Both the position numbers and the translations under genes were made by a program. 64,000 nt of DNA. Origin: MWDV01 sp002070715. GTDB taxonomy: Bacteria; Verrucomicrobiota; Verrucomicrobiia; Limisphaerales; MWDV01. Below, in pieces: positions 16,740 through 25,782 of this stretch (its first letter is position 1; each line of letters starts with the position of its first letter). Where the stretch lies: the NCBI GenBank assembly GCA_035411585.1, contig DAONTI010000006.1, positions 1 to 64,000 of the forward strand, in the 5' to 3' direction. The notes under the pieces were generated by a model, which saw nothing but the letters and a program-made list of their open reading frames with translations, was not told where the DNA came from and ran no database searches.

Positions 16740-17228
16740 AGGATAAACAGAAAACCCATTAGCGAAAGAGGTGGGCTGAACCTTTACGGTTTTGTTGAAA
16801 ACGCTCCAGCAAACAAAACCGACCGGCTTGGGCGAGAAATGATCGGGGCGGCCTACCAAACAGATGGCGCTTTGGGCCATGCCGCACTGGAGGTAGGGGG
16901 AAAAGGATATGGATTCGGCCCTGAAGAACTCAGGCCCTTTTTCACGATCGGAACGACGAGCGGTTTTGAGCCCACCGCAACGCCCAGGACAGTGTGGGAT
17001 CTCAGCATCCGAAAAACGGGGAAGTTCAAGGATAAGCGTGGAGGAACATGCTGCAATGCGACCGTTGAGAGAATAATTCAATGCGCCGATCACTTCAAGA
17101 CCATTGGGGAGGGAACGCCTTATCGCGGATTTCGTAATTGCCGACATTACGTTAATACCATCACTTCCTCATGCTGTTTGTCGCGCGGATCATCGCGACA
17201 CGAGCCGGAAGTAGGAGGCGCACAATGA
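16740..17228 (+). pseudogene. RHS C-terminal fragment with putative toxin domain
   Basis: From about 16755 the frame reads PISERGGLNLYGFVENAPAN, the exact end of an RHS core (the usual RDPIGE...GGLNLYGFV...P motif); everything upstream of it is missing. After the core junction comes a variable region of about 140 aa with several Cys and His (GALGHAALEVGGKGYGFGPE, TCCNATVERI, FRNCRHYVNTI), as in peptidase-like or nuclease-like RHS toxins. It is a 5'-truncated orphan RHS tip, possibly still expressed from an upstream in-frame start. The stop overlaps the next gene by ATGA, as in toxin-immunity pairs. The upstream 16321-16739 shows no recognisable gene. Confidence 0.7.
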
Positions 17229-17641
17229 CCTGCGAGGGCGGACCGCAACCGCTTAATAAGCGAGGAGTGGACAGCGCGGTGGTTCTGATCGTGCGCATTC
17301 TGTGTGTGCTCTTTCTAGCCGGTTTCGGAATCTATACATATTTTGGCTACAAGGCAGCAAACCGAACTTATCGGTACAGGTCGCATTACGTCTTGCGAGA
17401 AGCTTGGCAGCATTACAAGACTCACGGAACAATCTCCAACCCGCACCCAGCAGTAGACGTGTTTCCCTTCACAAACCACTTCAGGATTCAGAACACAAAT
17501 TACGAGTGCATCCTTGGGATGTTGTGGCATTGCGACTCAAACCAGTTAGTAGGTATAACCAAGGAGGGCATTACGCTATGGCTGGAGAGAACAAATGCAC
17601 CAGGGGTGATGGAGTTTAATAGGTTGAGCGTTGTCCCATAA
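17225..17641 (+). CDS. Single-pass membrane protein, possible RHS immunity protein
   Basis: 138 aa. One transmembrane helix lies at about residues 16-38 (SAVVLIVRILCVLFLAGFGIY), followed by a soluble domain with conserved-looking aromatic residues. There is no recognised domain. The ATG overlaps the stop of the RHS fragment (ATGA), the classic position of an immunity gene, which is the only basis for the functional guess. Base composition is less GC-rich than in the flanking metabolic genes, in line with horizontal transfer. Confidence 0.6.
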   Translation: MTCEGGPQPLNKRGVDSAVVLIVRILCVLFLAGFGIYTYFGYKAANRTYRYRSHYVLREAWQHYKTHGTISNPHPAVDVFPFTNHFRIQNTNYECILGMLWHCDSNQLVGITKEGITLWLERTNAPGVMEFNRLSVVP

Positions 17642-17659
17642 AAACGGTGGAAAGGAAGC

Positions 17660-18070
17660 TAGCGCCCCTCTTGGCCGAGGCGGAAGGAAGGAAGCTGCGC
17701 GTTGCTCCGCTGGCCACCCGCACCTGCCGCTCGCCCCTTGGGTTGTTCGCGCCGGCCCGGGCAGCGGCAGCGCCGTAGGCGCGGCTTCTTTGTAGGAACC
17801 GCCCGTCTCTTGGGAGGGACAGGTTCCACCCTGTCCCCAGTCTCTCTCCTACTGCCGGAGCGCCATCGGCGCGGTATCTTTATAGCGACCGCCGGCCATC
17901 TTCTCGCCCGCCCCGTTAGGGGCGGCATCTTCCCTCTTTTTGCGCCGAGACGAAGATTGGAGGCAACGGCGATGGGGTTGTGCCTCCGGACGATGCCGCT
18001 CCTGACGGAGCTCGGAAATTGTTTCCATCGGTTTCTACAACGATGTCGCCCCTGACGGGGCTGGGCCTCC
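17660..18070. repeat. Dispersed hairpin repeat cluster
   Basis: A chain of short perfect palindromes: GGGACAGG/CCTGTCCC with loop TTCCAC at 17816-17837; GCTCC/GGAGC with loop TGAC at 17998-18011; GCCCC/GGGGC with loop TGAC at 18048-18061. The part 17940-18061 is an inverted copy (roughly 85% alike by eye) of 33600-33733, and 17810-17880 is an inverted copy of 200-290. Confidence 0.8.
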
Positions 18071-18641
18071 GCTTTGCCGGGCGGGCACATCATTACGCGC
18101 TGGCGGGCCCCAGATATTGTCCTAGTCGAAGTTGTTTCTGTTGGTCGAAAGCGCCAGAGGACAGGCGCAGTCCAAAAGCTGGCGCATGAATCCCGCGCGT
18201 GGGCAGACGCGAAGCGTCATGGGACGGCAATCTGCTGCCCGTCAGACGATACATCCTCCTTCGAAGAGTGTCGGAAGCGGACAACCCCGGTCGAGGTGAT
18301 TTGATTTTGGGGAAAACTGGGTGCATCGCGTTCCTGAGCTGGTCGAGCGAACCTTGGTCAAATTGAAAGTGATGAGCCAATTCCGTGGTCACGCACTCAA
18401 GCGCATCGGGTGTGAAGCCCGCATAAATGCAGGTGAGGCTCGCTTCCGTCAAAAGCGCCGGTCCAAGCCACCAGGAATCCCACCCAGCATTTCGCCACGC
18501 CAAAAACGAAAGCGAAGGGAAGTCACGATGTCCCCAGTCTTTCCCAAGTTCAGAAATGTTTTGACTGGCCAACGACGGCCGATTTTGTTAAGCGTCAACC
18601 GTACCCGCAGTGAATAACAACCACACCGTTAGGAGACCGTG
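18071..18641. other. Intergenic region, no convincing gene
   Basis: A 159-codon open frame exists on the minus strand (18093-18572) but shows no family pattern and runs into the repeat. I see no RNA gene. The only clear signal is AGGAG at 18631-18635, the ribosome binding site of the next gene. Confidence 0.5.
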
Positions 18642-20219
18642 ATGAAAACAATGCGAACTTGGAAATACGCCGTTCGTCTGATGGGATTGCTGGTGGTCGC
18701 CCCCCTCGCCAGCCTGGGGCAAACTCCGAACTTCATCGTGAATCAACTCGATACCGATACCGCCGTCGCGTTTGAGAATGCCGGTTGGGGAACCACGTTC
18801 ACATCCATCACCTGGGATGGTGCAGTGAACCAAACCACCACCCTTGGCCCCAACGTGGCCGGGTCCGGCTCCGCCTATTGGACCACAGACTGGTCGGCAA
18901 CGCCCGACGGCTCGGATCAGGTGATGATCAACCATCGCTTCCCGGAAAACGCGGTGCTCGACCTGATGAATTACACCAACATCAGTTTTGACATCCGCTT
19001 TGATCCCGCCTCCGCCACGGATGGCAAGGGCGGGTTCGGCGGCGTGCAAGTGATCTGGACCCCGCAAGCGGATGGATGGGCGAGCACGTATCAGAACACG
19101 GTTTTCTTTTATACGACGAATACGGGTTGGCTCCATGTCGAGGTGCCTTTTGACGCGTCGGCCAATGCCAAACTCAGCGCTGTGACCCATGTCGGTTTCA
19201 AAATTCAACAGGCCCAAACCGGCGCCTCGCTGTCCGGCACAACCCGGTTCTGGATTGACAACGTCATTCTCCACGGCCGGGCCGCGCAGATCCCAGCCCC
19301 AACCATCGCCCTCGCGCCGGTCACCTCGCCGCCCGGATTGATGACGCTCGCGCCGGGTGGAGGCAATGATTACCGCCGCGGCATGATTCGCACGTTGGAC
19401 CCGGTGTATGTTGATCCGTATTACTCCTGGGTCGGCCAGGGAGATACACCGGTGACGTATGCCATCACGATTGCCAGCTACCCGTCCGGATACAGCGCGA
19501 TGCAATCCCAGATCTTTCTGGTGCCCCGCGGCGGCAACGACAGTTCGGTGGACTGGACAGCGCCCACGGTGATGGTCCTGGATATCCGGGATCTGCCGGA
19601 TGGTGGCGGTGAGGCCGTGGTGCGTTACAAGGTCAACCATCCGTCCGCGAACGCCTCGGATCATCGGCCGGCGTCGTTGGTTTGCGCGGAAGGCGTATTG
19701 GGCACCTGGAGTCTGACTTTTCTCAATGACACCAATGTGACGATCACCGCGCCGAACGGTGTCAGCACCAACTTCGCGCTGCCGGAGACGGTGCCGTGGG
19801 AATTCTACAATCCGTTGACCGTCTATTTCGGCAATCAACAGAACGGCCCGGGGAATGCCGGGAAAGCCGCCACTTATGCGCGCGTCCAAATCACGGGCGC
19901 CATCTCGGCGGACGTGGATGAGACCTTTCCCGGACCGGATTTGAATCCCGATCCGGAAAATCCACGCTGGCAGGTGGTGGCGGAAATGCCCAGTTGCGTT
20001 TTCATTGTCCGTCCCGATCACCGTTGGTGGGCGCGGTGGACCATTCCCGACACTGGCTTCCTGCTGGAAGGAAGCGCCTCGATTAACGGACCGTGGGTGA
20101 GGGACGCTCAATGGACCAACGTGATCAAGACGGCGCACGGCAATCGCCTGTTGCTACCGGAAAGCAGCCTGCCCGCGCCGCACCAAAGCTTCTTCCGCAT
20201 GGTGCAACCGGGACCGTAA
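18642..20219 (+). CDS. Secreted beta-sandwich protein of unknown function
   Basis: 525 aa. A signal peptide (KYAVRLMGLLVVAPLASLGQ) ends near residue 27. Residues 30-210 look like a carbohydrate-binding jelly-roll (many aromatic strands, WIDNVILHG at the end as in CBM-like folds). The rest is a beta-rich region of a type common in large Verrucomicrobiota secretomes, ending in a segment similar to the C-terminal part of the next protein (fibronectin-like, SFFRMVQPGP versus QFYRARQEP). The ATG follows AGGAG by 6 bases; a GTG one codon upstream is ignored. No catalytic residues are evident. It sits just before a GH-like gene. Confidence 0.75.
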   Translation: MKTMRTWKYAVRLMGLLVVAPLASLGQTPNFIVNQLDTDTAVAFENAGWGTTFTSITWDGAVNQTTTLGPNVAGSGSAYWTTDWSATPDGSDQVMINHRFPENAVLDLMNYTNISFDIRFDPASATDGKGGFGGVQVIWTPQADGWASTYQNTVFFYTTNTGWLHVEVPFDASANAKLSAVTHVGFKIQQAQTGASLSGTTRFWIDNVILHGRAAQIPAPTIALAPVTSPPGLMTLAPGGGNDYRRGMIRTLDPVYVDPYYSWVGQGDTPVTYAITIASYPSGYSAMQSQIFLVPRGGNDSSVDWTAPTVMVLDIRDLPDGGGEAVVRYKVNHPSANASDHRPASLVCAEGVLGTWSLTFLNDTNVTITAPNGVSTNFALPETVPWEFYNPLTVYFGNQQNGPGNAGKAATYARVQITGAISADVDETFPGPDLNPDPENPRWQVVAEMPSCVFIVRPDHRWWARWTIPDTGFLLEGSASINGPWVRDAQWTNVIKTAHGNRLLLPESSLPAPHQSFFRMVQPGP

Positions 20220-20248
20220 ACCGGCGGATGATTGACCCCCGATGAAAT

Positions 20249-20290
20249 AGGCGCGCCCAGGCTTCCCCCACACGTGGCTTGGGCGCGCCT
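20249..20290 (+). terminator. Strong GC-rich hairpin between two secreted-protein genes
   Basis: AGGCGCGCCCAGGC at 20249-20262 pairs with GCTTGGGCGCGCCT at 20277-20290: 14 positions with a single G-T pair and a 14-base loop. No T-run follows, so it may be a transcription attenuator, mRNA-stabilising hairpin or terminator of the preceding gene. Confidence 0.6.
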
Positions 20291-20295
20291 GCTTA

Positions 20296-22758
20296 ATGGA
20301 GCGGAAGAAATTGCCAATGACTCACCTTGGTTTGTTGATCGGCGGATTCCTCGCGGCGGGGACTGTGTCCGTCGTCCAAGCGCTGGAGGTTATTCCCCTC
20401 GGTCCCGGCCAACCGTGGCAGCGGCTTGAGTTTCGCATCACGGGCGTGCCGGTCGTGACCAATCCGTTTGATCCCGAACAGATTCGTGTGGAGGGCACGT
20501 TCGAGTTGCCCTCCGGTCAAACGCAGTCCGTGCCCGCCTTTTGGTATCAAGCGTGGCAGCGCCAACTCAATGGCAACAACGAGAAATTAAGTTCGACCAA
20601 CGCGCCGGAATGGCGTTTGCGTTTCGCGCCGCCGACCACGGGCGACTATTCCGTGAGCGTCACCGTCTTCACCAACAATCAATCAGCGAATCTGACGGCA
20701 GGCACGAATTTTAGCGTCACGGGCGAAACTCCGGCGCGCCGCGGTTATGTGCGCATCGCGGCCAGCCGCCAGTTTTTTGAAACGGGCGACGGCCGGGCGT
20801 TGCCATTGATCGGCGCCAACGTGTGCTGGCACGGCAGCCGCGGCACTTACGATTACGACGATTGGTTCGCGGCGATGCAGGCGGCGGGCGAAAATTATCT
20901 GCGCCTCTGGATGTGTCCGTGGTCGTTTGGTTTGGAAACCGCCGCCGACTCGCTGAACCGGTATCGCCTCGATGAAGCCTGGCGTTTGGATTACGTCCTG
21001 CAACAGGCCGAGCAGCGCGGGTTCTACGTCGAGTTGTGTCTGGACTACCACGGCATGTTCGCGTCCGAACCGGATTACTGGGGCGGCAATGATTATTGGC
21101 CCAAGCACCCTTACAACGTTGCGCAAGGCGGCCCGTGCGCCACGCCCAACGCGTTCTTCACGAACACCACCGCGCGGACGATTTACCAGAAACGACTGCG
21201 CTATCTCGTGGCGCGTTACGGTTACAGTCCGAACCTGCTCTCCTGGCAGTTTTTCAACGAGATTGACAACGTCTATTCCGTGCTCGACGCGAACGACGTC
21301 GCCGCGTGGCATGCGGTCATGGGCGATTGGCTGCGCGCTCACGATCCGTTTCAGCATTTGATCACCACCAGTTTCACCACGGCCGATCCGCACGCGGAGA
21401 TGTGGTCGCTGCCGCAAATGGATTACGTGTGCATTCATTCCTACGGTCCGGGCCGACCGGCGCGCATGTTGAGCGCCAACGCGCAAAAGCTGTGGCAGCA
21501 ATTCGGCAAGCCGGTGCTCATTGATGAATATGGCACGAGCTGGCAGGGTTGGAATCGCACCGCCGATCCGTATCTGCGCGGACTGCGGCAGGGACTTTGG
21601 GGCGGCGCGCTGGGCGGTTCGGTCGGCACGACGATGTCCTGGTGGTGGCAGAACATTCACAGCGAAAACGTGTATCCCATCTATGCGGCGCTCGGAAAAA
21701 TTTTGCAGCCCACCGGCTGGGGGCAGGGCGCGTGGACCAATCTGGTTTTCGACATGTCACTGACGCCGCCGCCGACCGTGGACGAACCGTTGCCGGACGC
21801 GCAACCGTTCAACGTCACGCTGCCGCTGGATGCGCGCTGGGGGGTAATGCTGGCGGGCGAAGTCGCCGTGGCCGGCCCCGGTGCGTCCAGTTATTCCGCC
21901 AGCGCGCTCAACGGTTTTGTGCACGGCACGACGCATCCCAATTTGCGGATTCCCTTCCGCCTCAGCGCGTGGCTGACCAACGACGCGCGGCTGATCCTGC
22001 ATTTGAACTCGGTTTCCTGGAACCCGACGCTCGTGGTGCGCGCCAACGGCACGGAATTGTATCGCACCAACCTGCCGAATCTCGACGGCGGTTACGCCGT
22101 GAACAACGAATACAACACCGACCTGACCGTGCCGCTGCCGCCGGGGCAAAATCTGATTGAAATCCTCAACGCGGGCGGCGACTGGTTCTACCTCGACTGG
22201 GTGCGGTTGGAAGGTGTGCTACCCGCCACCTACGCCAACAATTGGCAGCCGCCCTGCGAACCGATCGGACTGGCGGGCGCACGCGAAGCGTTGCTGTATG
22301 TCGTCGCGCCCGGCGCGGCGTTTCCCGGCAGCGCCACCGAACCAACCCTGCCGCTGCAATCGGACCAATCCATCACCATCAGCAACTGGCCGGCGGGCGC
22401 TTATGTGGCGGATTGGTATGATCCGGCGACGGCCGAGCGCGTGGGGCAAACCCGCGCCACCACCAGCAACGCGCTGTTGCGGCTGCCGCTACCCGGGTTC
22501 CGCGTGGACCTGGCCGGCGTGTTGTATTCGCCGCCGCGCCTGTCGCAATCCGGTTACGACCCGGACGCGGGCTTTCACTTTGCGCTGCAATCGGAAACCG
22601 GCGGCCGGTATCAGATTGAAACCTCGACCAATCTGCAACACTGGCAGCCGCTGCTGCTGATCACCAACACCACCGGCTCAACCGTGCTCACCGACGCCAA
22701 CGCGCTCCATCTGCCGCGACAATTCTATCGCGCCCGCCAGGAACCCGCCGCGCCGTAG
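20296..22758 (+). CDS. Secreted glycoside hydrolase-like protein (DUF5060 plus GH5-like barrel)
   Basis: 820 aa. Signal peptide at residues 8-30. Residues 30-145 resemble the DUF5060 beta-sandwich often found before GH5-like barrels. The barrel spans about 150-480, with the acid/base Glu in WQFFNEIDN near residue 320 and a probable nucleophile Glu in PVLIDEYGTS near 410, the two-Glu layout of clan GH-A. After it come a carbohydrate-binding jelly roll (550-660) and a C-terminal domain shared with other Verrucomicrobiota secreted proteins. It probably degrades a plant or algal beta-glycan. Start: ATG giving MERKKLP; a second ATG seven codons on is equally good. Confidence 0.82.
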   Translation: MERKKLPMTHLGLLIGGFLAAGTVSVVQALEVIPLGPGQPWQRLEFRITGVPVVTNPFDPEQIRVEGTFELPSGQTQSVPAFWYQAWQRQLNGNNEKLSSTNAPEWRLRFAPPTTGDYSVSVTVFTNNQSANLTAGTNFSVTGETPARRGYVRIAASRQFFETGDGRALPLIGANVCWHGSRGTYDYDDWFAAMQAAGENYLRLWMCPWSFGLETAADSLNRYRLDEAWRLDYVLQQAEQRGFYVELCLDYHGMFASEPDYWGGNDYWPKHPYNVAQGGPCATPNAFFTNTTARTIYQKRLRYLVARYGYSPNLLSWQFFNEIDNVYSVLDANDVAAWHAVMGDWLRAHDPFQHLITTSFTTADPHAEMWSLPQMDYVCIHSYGPGRPARMLSANAQKLWQQFGKPVLIDEYGTSWQGWNRTADPYLRGLRQGLWGGALGGSVGTTMSWWWQNIHSENVYPIYAALGKILQPTGWGQGAWTNLVFDMSLTPPPTVDEPLPDAQPFNVTLPLDARWGVMLAGEVAVAGPGASSYSASALNGFVHGTTHPNLRIPFRLSAWLTNDARLILHLNSVSWNPTLVVRANGTELYRTNLPNLDGGYAVNNEYNTDLTVPLPPGQNLIEILNAGGDWFYLDWVRLEGVLPATYANNWQPPCEPIGLAGAREALLYVVAPGAAFPGSATEPTLPLQSDQSITISNWPAGAYVADWYDPATAERVGQTRATTSNALLRLPLPGFRVDLAGVLYSPPRLSQSGYDPDAGFHFALQSETGGRYQIETSTNLQHWQPLLLITNTTGSTVLTDANALHLPRQFYRARQEPAAP

Positions 22759-22814
22759 CGCGAAAAAGTTTGGTGAAACGGCGAGGTGCTGCTGGTTAAA
22801 CGGAGACGGTTTGA

Positions 22815-23145
22815 GGTTGGAGTCAGCGGCTGTGTGACGCGAACGACCTAGTCGTTTGGATTGTCTCTTAACCTGCTCCGGCCTGGACCTTGCCTGATTG
22901 CACGCCTCCTGAGGTTGGAACAGGTGACGACAGATGCATGCCGTGTGGATTCATACGCCGCATCCTGGCTCAGCTTTCGCACTCCCAGCCGCGCAGCGGC
23001 TGAACTTGAATAGTCGTGGGTGACAACCCACGGTAGTTGGCCGGAACGGTTCGACCCCTACGGGGTCGAACATGGGTTTCCCCGCAACCGTGGGCTGACG
23101 CCCACGGCTATTCATGCTTTGTCCCTTCGGGACAATCAGCCACGG
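22815..23145. repeat. Left copy of ~330-bp direct repeat with five hairpins
   Basis: Aligns without gaps to 24125-24455 over at least the first 159 bases (GCTGTGTG at 22829 and the palindrome at 22988 correspond to 24139 and 24298). The second half is five perfect hairpins: 22988-23000 (loop GCA), 23015-23032 (loop GACA), 23050-23070 (loop TAC), 23088-23107 (loop TGAC), 23119-23135 (loop TTC). Confidence 0.85.
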
Positions 23146-23258
23146 AGCGTCAGCGGCTTTCTCGGCGGAATAAATACGTCGAGTTTCCTTCCCGGTCACG
23201 CTTGTGTGCTTCAGGTCACTGGGTACACTTCCTTCAAGTCAGTCCACTCCGAGCATGT

Positions 23259-23543
23259 ATGAATTCGAGCCTATCCAGATTGCTGAAGGTGGCGGCGATC
23301 ACGATCGTTGCTTACTTCATCGCGTTCACCGCGCTCTGCTGGTTTCTCGACCTCACGCATACGCAGCTTGGAAAAATGAACCACCAGGACCGCTACTGGC
23401 TGTTCTTAAAATCCGGAGCCATCACCGGACTATTCGCGCTGCTGGCCTCGAGGATGCTTTTGCGTTCCCACCGGCGGTTGGCAGCGATTGGTTTGTTGAC
23501 TTGTTTGCTCTGGGCAGTGTGGGCAGCATTACCGAGATTTTGA
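23259..23543 (+). CDS. Small membrane protein
   Basis: 94 aa with three predicted transmembrane helices (VAAITIVAYFIAFTALCWFL, LKSGAITGLFALLASRMLL, LAAIGLLTCLLWAVWAAL). No family recognised. The ATG giving MNSSLSR is used because upstream sequence in the same frame is the direct repeat. It lies between two copies of a ~330-bp direct repeat together with the next gene. Confidence 0.6.
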   Translation: MNSSLSRLLKVAAITIVAYFIAFTALCWFLDLTHTQLGKMNHQDRYWLFLKSGAITGLFALLASRMLLRSHRRLAAIGLLTCLLWAVWAALPRF

Positions 23544-23691
23544 ATGGTGGCGGTGAAAATGTTAGCCAACCGCAACATTACAGCAAATCGCGCTTCCACC
23601 CTCAGGTCGAGAGTCGCGGGAGCTCGCAAACGCCCGGAGCATCACGGCGCCGCCATCGCAGTCGTTGCAGAATTCGACCGCTGAATACATC

Positions 23692-24066
23692 ATGAGCTCG
23701 CCTATCATCAGGACAAAGTTGCCGAACCAGTTACCAGTGATTCTGGCCACATACCCGCTCGCGTGGCTGGCGTTGTTTTACGGGTTCGTTGTGCGCGCAT
23801 ATTTGCACTTGGGACACTGGCCAACCCCCTATCACCCGGATCCCAAAACACTCGGTTTCACGATTCACCATCAGGCCATTTGGTACGGACTGATGGCGCT
23901 GCCAGTCGTTGGCTTGGTGGCAGTCGCCTGCACGATTGTGGGACGGCGGTTGGCAGCCAACCATCGGATTTGGCCAGCACTCACATTGCTCATCGTCTCC
24001 GTTGGCTTGGTTGTCGCCCTGGCGCGACTCGATCCAGGGAACTTTTTTGAGTGGTTTGCAGATTAA
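23692..24066 (+). CDS. Small membrane protein
   Basis: 124 aa with three predicted transmembrane helices (ILATYPLAWLALFYGFVVRA, AIWYGLMALPVVGLVAVACT, IWPALTLLIVSVGLVVALA). No family recognised. It lies 148 bp after the previous small membrane gene and is followed directly by the right copy of the direct repeat. A twin arrangement of two small membrane genes inside repeats suggests a mobile or duplicated cassette (inference). Confidence 0.6.
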   Translation: MSSPIIRTKLPNQLPVILATYPLAWLALFYGFVVRAYLHLGHWPTPYHPDPKTLGFTIHHQAIWYGLMALPVVGLVAVACTIVGRRLAANHRIWPALTLLIVSVGLVVALARLDPGNFFEWFAD

Positions 24067-24119
24067 CATGAAACCACGCCTCCCGGTAAGCTAACGTACG
24101 GCACGTTGAAAGGTAGCGA

Positions 24120-24455
24120 GTTCGGGCTGGAGCCGGTGGCTGTGTGGCACGGGCGGCCCGGCCGTTTGGATTACCTCTTTTTCTCCTCTTACGTGAACCT
24201 TGCCAGATTGAACGCCTCCCGAGATTTGAGCGGGTGCCAGCGGATGCGCACCGTGCGGACTCACACGCCGCATCCAGGCTCAGCCCTCGAACTCCCAGCC
24301 GCGCAGCGGCTGAACTTGAATAGCCGTGGGTGACAACCCACGGTAGTTGACCGGAACGGTGCGACCCCTGCGGGGTCGAACATGAATTTCCTCGCAACCG
24401 TGGGCTGACGCCCGCGGCTATTCGTGTTTTGTCCCTTCGGGACAATCAGCCGCAG
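24120..24455. repeat. Right copy of ~330-bp direct repeat
   Basis: Direct copy of 22815-23145. The same hairpins are kept with changes: the third loop is TGC instead of TAC, and one arm of the fourth reads GCCCGC instead of GCCCAC (24401-24420 region). Confidence 0.85.
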
Positions 24456-24681
24456 CGCCTCAATGCTCTCGAACTACCGTTTCGCCGTCCGTTGCTTTTG
24501 CTCTTCGGTGCGCGCCACGGTGGATGCAGCCGGGCGGACCAAGCTCGATTTCAATGCCACCGAACCGAACCTGCACGCATTTAAAATCATCGCGCCCGAC
24601 GATTACAGTCCAGCGCTGCGTGACAGTCTGCGGGAATTGTTTCGAACCTTTCCGCCACCGCGATGATCCGCGACACGGATT
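24456..24681. other. Intergenic; possible C-terminal gene remnant
   Basis: An open frame ending at 24666 on the plus strand (reading NATEPNLHAFKIIAPDDYSP near its end) looks protein-like but has no start outside the repeat and no recognised family. It may be the remnant of a gene broken by the repeat. Confidence 0.3.
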
Positions 24682-25782
24682 TTAACGCGTCGTTTTACCG
24701 CACAATGTTTCCGGCACGAGCAACCGTTGGTAGTCCTGATACAAATGGTTGGTACGGCTGACGGCGGGACGGATGAATTCACGGTAACCCCAAGTGATGG
24801 CGGTGGGAGTGTAAGCGCGAACGAACCGCAGTTTTGCCGCCAGTTTTTCCACCGGCACGCCGCGCCAGTAAGGTCGGGTGCGCGGATCGTTCACGTGCGT
24901 TTTTAATCCGAACCGCGCCACGTAGTCCGCCGGGCTGTCCACCAACAGTTCGCCGGTTTCCACATTGGCCCAAAGTTGTTTTCCGGTGACGTCACAGGCT
25001 TGTTTCATGGCGGCAAAAAACGGCGCGCACTGGGCGTCGGTGTAATAGGCAAGATGCTCGCCGCGATCCTGCAACGCCACGATGTCAATGGCCGAATCGT
25101 GCAAAATGTCGATCCAAAATTCCGTGTAGTCGGCAGGCGTGGCCCAACGGAAATCTCCCAGCACTTGCGTCTCATCCAAAATGAAGAAGGGCGAGATCAT
25201 CACCGGCTTGGTGGGTGCGATGGCTTTACAGGCGGCTGCGACCTCGCGATACAGTGTGCGCGCCAGTTCCCGTTGCGCGCCCCACATCACGTAAGTTTCG
25301 TAAGGCACGTAAAACCCTTTGAACGACGGATGCCGCCCGTAACGCCGGTGCAACGATTGAATGCGTTCGCGGGCACGCGCCAATTCGGCCGTGGCGTCCG
25401 GTTGCGTCCACCATTCACGCATCGAACCGGTACTGACGTATAATTCCATCCGCCGCTGATCTGCCGCCTGGAACAACGCCTCGCTGGGATCGCTCGTCTC
25501 CGTCGTCGTGGCCCCGAAGGCTGATCCCATCAACACCACCACGTGCATGCGCAGCGCCTTGATGGCATCCAATTCCTCCGCGTCCAGGTCGAACGCCTGG
25601 GTCTGCTTTGCCGGCGTGACATACCAAAGACAACCGATCAAGTGGGCTGACTGGTGGGTGGGACGATGCACGCAACCGCCAATCAAAACCAAGGGCAACG
25701 CCAATCCGCCGCAGCGGAGGAAGACCACGATGCGCGCAAGAGTTTCCGGCCAATTGGTGCCACGGCAGTGCATCAGCGTCAT
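24682..25782 (-). CDS. Lipoprotein with DUF4434-like TIM barrel
   Basis: 366 aa. A lipobox (VLIGGC) near residue 35 follows a hydrophobic stretch, so it is a predicted lipoprotein. The remainder reads as a DUF4434-type glycosidase-like barrel: GFYVPYETYVMWGAQRELAR, KPVMISPFFILDE, IDIVALQDRGEHLAYY, QLWANVETGELL. Family members are probable carbohydrate-active enzymes with unproven activity. I start at the ATG overlapping the stop of the upstream large gene (ATGA), which shows both are cotranscribed and probably work together on one glycan. Confidence 0.75.
   Translation of the reverse strand: MTLMHCRGTNWPETLARIVVFLRCGGLALPLVLIGGCVHRPTHQSAHLIGCLWYVTPAKQTQAFDLDAEELDAIKALRMHVVVLMGSAFGATTTETSDPSEALFQAADQRRMELYVSTGSMREWWTQPDATAELARARERIQSLHRRYGRHPSFKGFYVPYETYVMWGAQRELARTLYREVAAACKAIAPTKPVMISPFFILDETQVLGDFRWATPADYTEFWIDILHDSAIDIVALQDRGEHLAYYTDAQCAPFFAAMKQACDVTGKQLWANVETGELLVDSPADYVARFGLKTHVNDPRTRPYWRGVPVEKLAAKLRFVRAYTPTAITWGYREFIRPAVSRTNHLYQDYQRLLVPETLCGKTTR

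Noticed and set aside
16076..16759. Minus-strand frame with protein-like length upstream of the RHS fragment
   Set aside because: Overlaps trpR in a different frame and has no recognisable motif.
18093..18572. 159-codon minus-strand open frame
   Set aside because: No family pattern, and its end lies in the dispersed repeat; could be a gene remnant but not supportable.
18588..20138. 516-codon minus-strand frame
   Set aside because: Shadow of the secreted protein gene on the plus strand.
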